This document shows, piece after piece, positions 9,840 through 17,803 of a stretch of DNA of 64,000 nt. A program made the translations under genes and the position numbers. Every line of letters starts with the position of its first letter. Positions within the stretch are counted from its first letter, which is position 1. Under the pieces are notes generated by a model. That model ran no database searches and was not told the origin of the DNA. It was given only the letters and a program-made list of their open reading frames with translations. Location of the stretch: contig DASYZG010000025.1 of assembly GCA_035946575.1 (NCBI GenBank), positions 1 through 64,000 on the forward strand, given 5' to 3'. This DNA comes from Gp13-AA77 sp035946575. Its GTDB lineage: Bacteria > Acidobacteriota > Terriglobia > UBA7540.

Positions 9840-9880
9840 GCTTCGATCAGCCCCCGGGAGGACGCGAGCTATCGCTGTGC

Positions 9881-11269
9881 TTACGGATGGGCTTCTGGGA
9901 CAACCGGCTGGGTGGCCGTGGCGAGGCTTGCCTGCGGCTGCCGGGCGTAGCGCTTCCAGACGAGGTACGCCGGCAGGCCGGTCAACATCAACCCCAAACC
10001 GGCAAGCGCGGGCGCCGGTCGCGTCACCAGCATGTTGCCGAGGAACCAAACGGTCACGGCCAGAAACAAGAGCGGCGTCACGGGATACCCGAACATGCGG
10101 TAAGGTCGAGGCACATCAGCCCGCGTCCGCCGCAGCACGATCACGGCCGCGACCATCAGACCGTAGAACACCCACATACCGAACAGCGCGTAGTCTGCCA
10201 GTGATTCGTACGAGCCGCTCAGCACCAGCACCGCCCCCCAGAGCCCTTGCACCAGAATGGCAAAAGCCGGGGTGCCGTAGCGGGAATGAACGTCGGCGAA
10301 TTTGCGGAAGAACAGCCCGTCCCGCGCTTGCGCGAAATAGACGCGCGGAGTGGTGAGAAAGCAGCCGTTCAGCGTGCCCGCGATGGAAATCAGGATGATC
10401 AGCGAAACCAGCGAGCCGCCCGCCGCGCCCAGCACTCGTCCGGCGGCGTCGCCACCCACGTGATTACTGGCGGCGATTTCGGGAATGGAAAGCACGCGCA
10501 GATAAGCCAGGTTCGCGAGCAGATAGACGGCCATCACCGCCAGCGTGCCGAGGACCAGCGCCCACACGATGTTGCGCTGCGGATCGCGGATCTCACCCGC
10601 CACGAAGCTCAACTGTACCCAGCCGTCGTAGGCCAGAAGGCAGGCGATCAGCGCCACTCCAAAGCTGCCGGGTGAGATTCCGGAAGCGCCCGGAGCCGCG
10701 GCGGCGAAATGTCGCGCATGGCCGCTGAGCAGCAAGGCAGCGGCAATGATGATGAGCGCACCTCCGATTTTTGCCAGCGTAAAGCTCTTCTGGATGGCAG
10801 CTCCCAGCCTTACTCCGCGGTAGTTCGCCGATGTAAAGGCGGCCAGAAGCGCCAGACTGAGGACCTTCGAGGCTAGCGGGCTAACCGGCGTGAAGTAGGA
10901 GACGTAGAGGGAAAACACGACCGCCAGCCACGCTACCTGTGCACTGCGTGACACCGTAAGAAACGACCAGCCGCAGAGAAACGCTGCCAGCGGCCCGAAG
11001 GCCTCGCGCACGAACACGTACTGGCCGCCCGTCGCTGGAAACGCGGCGCCCAGCTCGGCGCAGGCCAGAGCTCCGACCAGCGAAATCAGGCCCGCCACCA
11101 CCCAAACGCCCATGATCATGGGGACGGAGGGAAGGCTGCGCGCCACCAGATTCGGCACCAGGAAGATGCCGCCGCCGATCATGATCCCCGCCACGATGGC
11201 GAGGGAGTCGCCGAGCGACAGGCGTCGCGCCAGTTCCCGGCCTCCGCTGCTGTCGCTCGCAATGGTCAT
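9881..11269 (-). CDS. APC-family amino acid permease
   Basis: A 462-residue polytopic membrane protein with about 12 hydrophobic segments. It is an amino acid/polyamine/organocation (APC) secondary transporter. The family signature GIMIGGGIFLVPN sits in the first span, and LGAAFPATGGQYVFVREAFG follows span 2, as in amino acid permeases of the LAT/basic amino acid type. The start chosen is the ATG at 11269 (MTIASDSS); the longer frame from 11362 adds 31 basic residues with no homology features. The substrate cannot be told from sequence. It stands alone between the convergent adhesin-like gene and the end of the efflux operon. Confidence 0.85.
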   Translation of the reverse strand: MTIASDSSGGRELARRLSLGDSLAIVAGIMIGGGIFLVPNLVARSLPSVPMIMGVWVVAGLISLVGALACAELGAAFPATGGQYVFVREAFGPLAAFLCGWSFLTVSRSAQVAWLAVVFSLYVSYFTPVSPLASKVLSLALLAAFTSANYRGVRLGAAIQKSFTLAKIGGALIIIAAALLLSGHARHFAAAAPGASGISPGSFGVALIACLLAYDGWVQLSFVAGEIRDPQRNIVWALVLGTLAVMAVYLLANLAYLRVLSIPEIAASNHVGGDAAGRVLGAAGGSLVSLIILISIAGTLNGCFLTTPRVYFAQARDGLFFRKFADVHSRYGTPAFAILVQGLWGAVLVLSGSYESLADYALFGMWVFYGLMVAAVIVLRRTRADVPRPYRMFGYPVTPLLFLAVTVWFLGNMLVTRPAPALAGLGLMLTGLPAYLVWKRYARQPQASLATATQPVVPEAHP

Positions 11270-11448
11270 TGGTGGCGGCTTCCTCCGGCCAAGCGATGCT
11301 TGGATCGCCTGTGCGGATCGCGACGGAGCCCGATCATACAGCCGGAGCCGGAGGGCGGGCAAGTGCGGGTACTGGTGTCAGTTGGAACGCGGGCATCCCT
11401 GGCGCGCGCTCCATTACGACCGGGTAGCGCGAGCCGGCTCGAAACGGC

Positions 11449-11536
11449 GTAATGGACCAGTTTGGGGTAGAGGCGGCTTCACGCCGCCGCCGATGGCGGA
11501 GTAAACCCGCCTCAACACCTCAAACTGGCCCACTAC
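11449..11536. repeat. 88 bp palindromic element with terminal inverted repeats (family F)
   Basis: The ends GTAATGGACCAGTTTG (11449-11464) and CAAACTGGCCCACTAC (11521-11536) are inverted repeats matching at 14 of 16 positions. The interior is a second GC-rich palindrome (GGCGGCTTCACGCCGCC). The interior and one end recur in opposite orientation at 58719-58785. Its right end overlaps the last codons of the RND permease gene. Confidence 0.7.
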
Positions 11537-14500
11537 TCGAAACGGCCATACCGGAGCGCGAGAGCCGGTAGCACGAGAAGGTTGAGCGCCGTCGATGTCA
11601 CCAGGCCGCCCAGGATGACAATGGCCATCGGACCCTCGATCTCGCGGCCAGGGTCGCCGCTGCCGAGCGCCAGAGGGAGCAGGCCAAGCCCGGTTACGAG
11701 GGCAGTCATCAGCACGGGCGCCAGACGCTCCGATGAGCCGCGCATGGCCGCATCGAGGCCCCAGGTCATACCCTCGCGCTCCACCAGATGCTCGTAATGC
11801 GAGATCATCATGATGGAGTTGCGAATAGTGATCCCAAAGAGGGTCACAAAGCCGACGAGTCCTCCTAATGACAGATTTCCGCCCGTGGCCCAGGCCGCCG
11901 CTACGCCGCCGACCAGCGCGAAGGGAAGGTTCATCAGCACCAGCAGCAGGTTCCGGTAATTGCGCATCACGATGGATAGCAACAGGATGATTCCGAATCC
12001 GGCAAGCAGAGAATGCAGCAGTAACTCCTGGCGGGACCGGGCTTGCGCCTCGGTAGTGCCGGCGAAGGCCACGTACGCGCCGGCCGGGAAAGAAATACGG
12101 GACAGGCGGCGCTGCGCCTCGCGCAGGAAGGCACTGAGGTCTTCACCGGGAACGTTGAGGGTCACGGTCTCGAGGCGGCGGCCGCCGTCATGCTGGATCA
12201 CATAACGGCCGGAGGTTTCATAAACATCAGCCAGTTGGCCAAGGGCGACGTAGTTTCCGTCCGGACCTCGCAGGCGCAGGTCACTGACGGCCTCCACACT
12301 CTGCCGGTCGGCGGGGTCGAGAAAGACCGAGACGTCAAAGATCTGGCTCCCCTGATAGATCTGTCCAGTCACGTCGCCGCCGAACGCCGTCCGCACCGCA
12401 TCCAGAACGTCCACGGAATCGAAACCCCAGCGCGCCACGCCGTCGGGCCTGAGGCGCACCACGACCTGTGGCGTTCCCGGCGGAGACTGCAGGGTCACGT
12501 CGGCAACGCCGTGGATGCCGCTCAGGGCACGTGCCACCGCGCGGCTCTTCTGATCCAGAACGTTGAGGTCGTTCCCGAATACGTTCACCGCCAGGCCCGC
12601 GGTGAATCCGGAGAGGATCTCGTTGATTCTCTCCACCAGAAAACTGTTCATCGAAAACGTCACGCCGGCAAAACCGGCGAGGGTTTTGCGAATGCTCGCC
12701 TGAGCCGAGTCGTATTCCCCCCCGTTCAGCGGCTTCAATGCCAGTTCGAATTCGCTGGAATACGTTCCATTGACATCGTCGGCCAATTCCGCCCTGCCGA
12801 CCCTTTGGGCCACGAGCCGGATAAACGGCAGCTCAACGAGCGCCCGGGTAACGTGCTGGCCCAGCTCGAGCGATTGCCGTACGGAGGTTCCTGGAACTGC
12901 CGTCATGTGCAGCGTCAGATTTCCCTCGCGCAGTTGCGGTAGAAATGAAGTCTTGAGGGATGGAAACAGCGAGACGCCGGCGAGAATGACGAGGCCGACA
13001 GCGGACATGACCAGAAGCGGCGCCTTCTCGACTCCCAGCAGCAGGCGCCGGTATCCCTGCTTGAGCAACCGGACCGGTGCCGGGTCGGGGACCGGAAGAT
13101 CGCGATCGGCCAGCAGGACCATGGAGAGCGCCGGAGTTACGGTCAGGGCCACCAGCAAGGAAATCAGAATGGCCCAGATGTAGGCGATCCCGAGCGGGGC
13201 GAAGATGCGGCCGGCAACTCCGGACATCGTGAGTACCGGAAAGAACACCAGAACCACGGCAAAGGTGGCGTACACGACGGCGCTGCGCACCTCGATTGAG
13301 GCGTCGAGAATAACGCGCCAGGCCGCGCGCGGAGCGGGCAAAGTCCGGTTCTCGCGCAGGCGCCGGTAGATGTTTTCCACGTCGATCACCGCGTCGTCCA
13401 CGACCTCGCCGATGGCAATCGCCAGTCCTCCCAGGGTCATGGTGTTCACGCTGAGGCCCATGCGCTGGAGCGCGATGAGGGCGCCCAGCAGCGAAAGCGG
13501 AATCGCGGTGCAGGAAATCGCGGCCGTGCGCAGGTTGAAGAGAAACAGAAAGAGCACCACCACAATCAGAACGGCGCCCATAAGCAGCGACGACCGGACG
13601 TTGTGCAGAGCGGTCTCAATGAAAGAAGCGGGTCGAAAGATGTCCGTCTCGAGTTGCACTCCCTGGGCGGCCAGGCCCGGCCGCAGTTCCGCGAGAGCCT
13701 GGTCCAGCCCACGGGTGACCTGCAGGGTATTGGCCCTGTATTGAGACGAGACCATCAGCACCAGCCCCTGCTTTCCCATGATGGAGGCGCCGCCGATGGC
13801 GGGCGCGGGCGCATCGATCACCTTCGCAACATCGCCCAGGGTGAGATTGGCTCCCTGCTGGCGAATCAGAACCGTCCGGGCCAGTTCGGCCGGAGTGAGC
13901 GACTGTCCGCTGGTCTGGATGATGATTCGCTGGTTGGGCGTGCTGAGGAACCCGGCGCCGCGAATCGCCGTGGCGCGCTGGGTGGCCGCGATCACATCGC
14001 TCACCGCGACGTTGTGGAGGATCAGGCGCTCGGGGTCAAACTGCACCTGGATCTGGCGGGTTTGCGCTCCGAAGATCGCCACCTTGGCAACGCCCGGCAC
14101 CGCCAGCAGCCGGCGCCTGACCACCCAGTCAGCCAGCGTCGTAAGCCGCATGAGGGAAAGACTGTCGGAAGTCATGCCGGCCACGAGCACGGTGCTGGTC
14201 GATGAAATGAGCGGCGTCATGACGGGCGTAATGCCCCGGGGCAGCTGCCCGGCGAGCGTCGCCAGGCGTTCCGATACCAGTTGCCGGTCCAGGTAGACAT
14301 TGCCTTCGCCGCGAAACACAACCGTGATCACGGAAAGGCCCTGGATCGATCCCGAGCGGATCGCGTCGATGCCGGTGACGCCGATAATGGCGTTCTCGAT
14401 CGGCGTGGTCACGATCTGTTCCACCTGCTGCGGTGAGAGCCCTGGCGCCTCGGTCTGAATGGAAACCTGAGGAGGCGCAAACTCCGGAAAGACGTCGTAG

Positions 14501-14604
14501 TTCGCGGTCTTGAGCGTATAAGCGCCATAGGCCAGCAGCGCGCATCCCAGGGCTATGACGAGTGTCCGGCGCAGGATCGAAAAACGAACGATGGATTTCA
14601 ACAT
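11533..14604 (-). CDS. RND efflux permease (CzcA/CusA-like)
   Basis: A 1,023-residue inner membrane pump of the resistance-nodulation-division superfamily, length as usual. It starts with an N-terminal span followed by the porter-domain signature (YDVFPEFAPPQV, then EAPGLSPQQVEQIVTTPIE). The proton-relay segment in span 4 reads GEVVDDAVIDVEN (399-411), with acidic residues characteristic of heavy-metal-type (HME) RND pumps and relatives. It is the last gene of a four-gene minus-strand operon, 12 bases after the adaptor. The metal or other substrate is not evident. The stop lies within the right end of the family F palindromic repeat. Confidence 0.9.
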   Translation of the reverse strand: MLKSIVRFSILRRTLVIALGCALLAYGAYTLKTANYDVFPEFAPPQVSIQTEAPGLSPQQVEQIVTTPIENAIIGVTGIDAIRSGSIQGLSVITVVFRGEGNVYLDRQLVSERLATLAGQLPRGITPVMTPLISSTSTVLVAGMTSDSLSLMRLTTLADWVVRRRLLAVPGVAKVAIFGAQTRQIQVQFDPERLILHNVAVSDVIAATQRATAIRGAGFLSTPNQRIIIQTSGQSLTPAELARTVLIRQQGANLTLGDVAKVIDAPAPAIGGASIMGKQGLVLMVSSQYRANTLQVTRGLDQALAELRPGLAAQGVQLETDIFRPASFIETALHNVRSSLLMGAVLIVVVLFLFLFNLRTAAISCTAIPLSLLGALIALQRMGLSVNTMTLGGLAIAIGEVVDDAVIDVENIYRRLRENRTLPAPRAAWRVILDASIEVRSAVVYATFAVVLVFFPVLTMSGVAGRIFAPLGIAYIWAILISLLVALTVTPALSMVLLADRDLPVPDPAPVRLLKQGYRRLLLGVEKAPLLVMSAVGLVILAGVSLFPSLKTSFLPQLREGNLTLHMTAVPGTSVRQSLELGQHVTRALVELPFIRLVAQRVGRAELADDVNGTYSSEFELALKPLNGGEYDSAQASIRKTLAGFAGVTFSMNSFLVERINEILSGFTAGLAVNVFGNDLNVLDQKSRAVARALSGIHGVADVTLQSPPGTPQVVVRLRPDGVARWGFDSVDVLDAVRTAFGGDVTGQIYQGSQIFDVSVFLDPADRQSVEAVSDLRLRGPDGNYVALGQLADVYETSGRYVIQHDGGRRLETVTLNVPGEDLSAFLREAQRRLSRISFPAGAYVAFAGTTEAQARSRQELLLHSLLAGFGIILLLSIVMRNYRNLLLVLMNLPFALVGGVAAAWATGGNLSLGGLVGFVTLFGITIRNSIMMISHYEHLVEREGMTWGLDAAMRGSSERLAPVLMTALVTGLGLLPLALGSGDPGREIEGPMAIVILGGLVTSTALNLLVLPALALRYGRFE

Positions 14605-14616
14605 GAGTTTTGCGGA

Positions 14617-15663
14617 TCAATCCTCGGGCTGAATCTGGGAACGGAATTCCTCCGAAAGGAGGAATTGCGCGCCGCGCACCACCAGCCTGGTCTCCGGCGT
14701 GAAATTCCGGCCGGCAAAGTAGCCGCCAGAGAGCGGCATGTCCGTAGGCGCTGCTTCGCGCACAAAATGCCCGTCACTCACCCGTTGATAGACCCACGCC
14801 GCACCCCGCCACCATACGACGGCCGACTGCGGAATCAGGACGCCATGAAGCCGCCGGCCCACCGGCAAATGAGCCAAAAGGTTCATTGCGGGCTCGAGCG
14901 CCGGATAGGCTCGGGCGACATAAAGCTCGCTGACGCCCTGAATGCGAGGATCGACCTGGGGAAACGGCGAAACATAATCGGCGGTGGCCGTGCTGCCGCC
15001 GGGAGTGGAGAGAAGGATCCGGCGCGGAGGTTGGAGTGAACCTCCGAGCGGCAGCGTAAGCTGGACCAGCACCGATTGCTGGTCCAGCACGCTCGCGAGC
15101 AGTGGCGAACCGCCCGCCACCCAGCCGGCCACGGCGCCACCCCAGCTTTGTTGGGCGGCGGAGGCCGCGGTGCTCAGCGTCTTCTGCGCGGCATCAACAC
15201 TCGCGCGATCGATCTGCACCGCCCCGCGCGCGGCTTCCAGAGCCTTTTGAGATACATTCTGATTCTCGTTGTAGAGAGCCTGCAGCCGCTCGTATTCGCT
15301 GTTCGAGACCGCGAGTTGCGCCTGCGCCTTCTGCAATTGGGCGCCGGCAGCCACATAGCTGTTGCGGAGCGTCACCAGCGAGCCAGTCGCCAGCACGGTA
15401 GCCGCAGCCGGTTCCTGGCGGGTCGAGTCTACGGTCCGCACCCGGGCGACTTCGACTCCCATGCGTTGCCGGGTGGCGGCATCAAGGCTGATCGACGTCT
15501 GGCCGTTCGTCACCGAGACGCGCGAAGGCATCTTGACGGCTTCCTCTTCATCATCCGTATCCTGGGGCGGGTCGCCGCGGAATTGGGCATAGGTTCGGAG
15601 CAACACCGCCGCGGCAAGCAGAACGAACCCCAGAGCGGCGAGCCCTTTGATTGAAGCTTTCAC
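14617..15663 (-). CDS. RND efflux periplasmic adaptor (HlyD/MFP family)
   Basis: A 348-residue adaptor linking the inner membrane pump to the outer membrane channel. It has an N-terminal membrane anchor (about 7-25) and an acidic stretch (DTDDEEE). A hairpin region follows, with QLQKAQAQLAVSNSEYERLQ and a matching second helix (about 100-170). The barrel and membrane-proximal parts (about 185-345) contain the VxVRGAQFLLSEE-type ending common in CusB/CzcB relatives. The start codon overlaps the stop of the TolC gene by 4 bases (ATGA), so translation is coupled. No metal-binding Cys/His/Met cluster is visible. Confidence 0.88.
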   Translation of the reverse strand: MKASIKGLAALGFVLLAAAVLLRTYAQFRGDPPQDTDDEEEAVKMPSRVSVTNGQTSISLDAATRQRMGVEVARVRTVDSTRQEPAAATVLATGSLVTLRNSYVAAGAQLQKAQAQLAVSNSEYERLQALYNENQNVSQKALEAARGAVQIDRASVDAAQKTLSTAASAAQQSWGGAVAGWVAGGSPLLASVLDQQSVLVQLTLPLGGSLQPPRRILLSTPGGSTATADYVSPFPQVDPRIQGVSELYVARAYPALEPAMNLLAHLPVGRRLHGVLIPQSAVVWWRGAAWVYQRVSDGHFVREAAPTDMPLSGGYFAGRNFTPETRLVVRGAQFLLSEEFRSQIQPED

Positions 15664-17066
15664 GGTTTTCCTCCTGCAGCCGCCGGGAGGACGGGCGGCA
15701 CGTCGTCCTCAGGCTGGAGCGGCTTTTGCATGGCCGCCTCCAGCACGCCGAGCGCGCTCTGCGTTTGAAACAGCGCCTTGATCCACACCCCGGTTGCCGC
15801 CGACCCTTGCAGGAGCACCGCGTTGAGCGAGAGCCAGTCGGCCTCGCCGGCCGCCACCTGCTCGCGGGACATCGGCTCCTGCAGTTGACGCAGATTCGCG
15901 AGCACCTGCTGCGCCTCGTCGAACTGCGCGTACGCCGAGCGGTATTGGGCCAGGGCCTGCCCGGTGTCGGCGATCACACGCGCCTCGGTGGCCACCAGAT
16001 GATCCGCGGCCTGCTTGCGTCGCGCCTCGGCTTCGGCGATCGGCCCCTGGTTGCGGTTGAAGATCGGAAGCGTGACCGAGAGTACGGGCGAAAAGAAGTT
16101 GTCGCCCTGCTCATAGGTGTAGCCGGGGCCGAGGCTGAAGCCCGGCTTTTGCCTGGCGATTTCGAGTTGCAGGGCGGACTCCGCCACACCGTATTCGGCG
16201 AGGGCCTGCCGCACATCGAGACGATTCAGAACGGCGTCGCGCCGGACTTCCGCGGCTGGGAACGATCCCGGCGCGGGAGGCTGGCTGAAGTCGTGCCAAT
16301 CGAACTGCACGTTCTCGAGAGCGGCTTCCGGGATGCCGATGGCCGCCGCAAGCGCGGCCCTGGTTTCGCCGATACGCCCCAGCGCCGCGCGGGCAGCCAG
16401 CCGCGCGTTGAAAAGATCGGCACGCGCCGATTCGACAGCCGGTCTCGCAGTCTCGCCGGCATCCAGGCGCTTTTCGAGCCGCCTCACCCGATCGGACTGT
16501 AACCCTTCCGCGACTCGCCACAAATCGACACTGCGCTCGGCCACCAGCACATCAAGCAGCGCGACCCGCACCCTGCTGCGCACCGTCCAGACGGTCTGCG
16601 CGAGATTGAGCCGCGCGGCCTCGCTGAGGTTCCTGGCAGCCTGGATTTGATACCTGCGCTTGCCGGCGGTCACCACCGGAATCGCGAAGCTCAGATCGAA
16701 AAGATAAGGGCTCGGGATGCCGGGCGAGACGCTGAGCGTTGGATTGGGCTTCATGCCCGCCGTTACGATCGCGGCCTGCGCGGTCACCACCTGGGCGCGG
16801 GCCGCCTCGAGGTCGGGACTGAAGTAAAACGCCGCCAGAGTGAGCAACTGCAGATCCCATTTCGCGGGCGGCCAGGCAGCGGCCGAAAGAGCAGGATTCT
16901 GGCGAATGAACTGCTCGAGGCCGCCGTCGGAGAGGCTGCGTTCCTCGAGGTGCTGCGCCGTCAGCGCGGGCGAGAGCGGAACCGGATGGTACTGCTGCGG
17001 CGGCGCGCAACTCGCCGTCGGCAAGAGTACGGCGCAAACCAGGACCAGATTTTGCAGGGTCTTCAC
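15660..17066 (-). CDS. TolC-family outer membrane efflux lipoprotein
   Basis: A 468-residue outer membrane factor of the CzcC/TolC family. The signal peptide ends in LPTASC with Cys20 as the likely lipidated residue. Two duplicated helical repeats follow. SGYxYEQGDNFFSPVLSV-like text (GYTYEQGDNFFSPVLSV) and LPIFNRNQGPIAEAEAR near 330 mark the second beta-hairpin and the start of the second coiled-coil, as in CzcC-type proteins. It is the first of the three core pump genes and overlaps the adaptor gene by 4 bases. Confidence 0.9.
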   Translation of the reverse strand: MKTLQNLVLVCAVLLPTASCAPPQQYHPVPLSPALTAQHLEERSLSDGGLEQFIRQNPALSAAAWPPAKWDLQLLTLAAFYFSPDLEAARAQVVTAQAAIVTAGMKPNPTLSVSPGIPSPYLFDLSFAIPVVTAGKRRYQIQAARNLSEAARLNLAQTVWTVRSRVRVALLDVLVAERSVDLWRVAEGLQSDRVRRLEKRLDAGETARPAVESARADLFNARLAARAALGRIGETRAALAAAIGIPEAALENVQFDWHDFSQPPAPGSFPAAEVRRDAVLNRLDVRQALAEYGVAESALQLEIARQKPGFSLGPGYTYEQGDNFFSPVLSVTLPIFNRNQGPIAEAEARRKQAADHLVATEARVIADTGQALAQYRSAYAQFDEAQQVLANLRQLQEPMSREQVAAGEADWLSLNAVLLQGSAATGVWIKALFQTQSALGVLEAAMQKPLQPEDDVPPVLPAAAGGKP

Positions 17067-17258
17067 TGCCGCACCTTAAGAGTTTCCCGGCGAGGCGGAG
17101 CGCGGGAGCGCGAGTCGTCGCGGCCGCCGGTTACCCGAGCGTCGCCACGGGAACGACGCCTGCACGGCGATAGGCCCAACGCCTTCGGAATCACTTCCGG
17201 CCCGGAGGGGTTCAGGAACAGGTTGAACGCCGGCGCATGCGTCTCGAAAAGGAGCGGT

Positions 17259-17582
17259 TTAAACGCGGAGCGGTGAAGGAGGAGAGTGTGAAGAGGCGGA
17301 CGATGTGGCAAACACCCGCACAGGCGCAAGGGTGGGGACCGTTGCCGCCTGTTCGGCCAGTCTCCTGGCGGCGGATAGAACTCGCTCTCGCCACTTGCGG
17401 AAGAGCAACGAAACCACGAAGAACACGGCCAGCACCAGGGTGACCGCGCCGCCGGCGTTGCGCTGCACATCATGCAACTCTTCGCGTGGGGAATCCCAGG
17501 AGTCAAAGCTCGCGGCGAGAGGACCCGAAAGATAGCATCCCAGCCACACCAGCAGCACGATCTTGATGAGGCGCAGCTTCAT
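17259..17582 (-). CDS. Small two-span membrane protein at head of efflux operon
   Basis: A 107-residue protein with a cleavable signal or first span (about 5-25) and a second span (about 47-63, TLVLAVFFVVSLLF), then a basic, Arg-rich cytoplasmic segment. No family was recognised. It is in the same direction as the TolC/adaptor/pump genes, 192 bases upstream of the TolC start. Small membrane proteins often sit at the front of CzcCBA-like operons, so a role with the pump is inferred from position only. Confidence 0.5.
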   Translation of the reverse strand: MKLRLIKIVLLVWLGCYLSGPLAASFDSWDSPREELHDVQRNAGGAVTLVLAVFFVVSLLFRKWRERVLSAARRLAEQAATVPTLAPVRVFATSSASSHSPPSPLRV

Positions 17583-17638
17583 CGGAGCTTCACTCTATCA
17601 TGGCCAATCCTGCGCGGGCAATCGTGGGCGATGTCGAG

Positions 17639-17790
17639 TACTGGTGTCGTCCGATGACTCGCCAATTCGTCATCCCCGCGCAAGCGGGAATCCACGTCTT
17701 GAGATTCTCCTCGCCTGTTCGCTTGTGGATTCCCGCTTGCGCGGGAATGACGGACGGGAGGGCGTCGTTCCGAGTCGAATTACACCAGTA
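17639..17790. repeat. REP-like palindrome within outer inverted repeats
   Basis: Two 27-base arms (17669-17695 and 17725-17751), matching at 26 of 27 positions, form a long hairpin around GCGCAAGCGGGAATCC, a palindrome type known from many bacterial genomes. It is enclosed by TACTGGTGT (17639-17647) and ACACCAGTA (17782-17790). A lone TACTGGTGT also occurs near 11368. It lies between the divergent efflux head gene and the 3' end of the acylase gene. Confidence 0.7.
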
Positions 17791-17803
17791 CCCGGCGGCG
17801 GGT

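Noticed and set aside
12043..14205. Two plus-strand frames of 299 and 200 codons
   Set aside because: Antisense of the RND permease; no start signals or domains.
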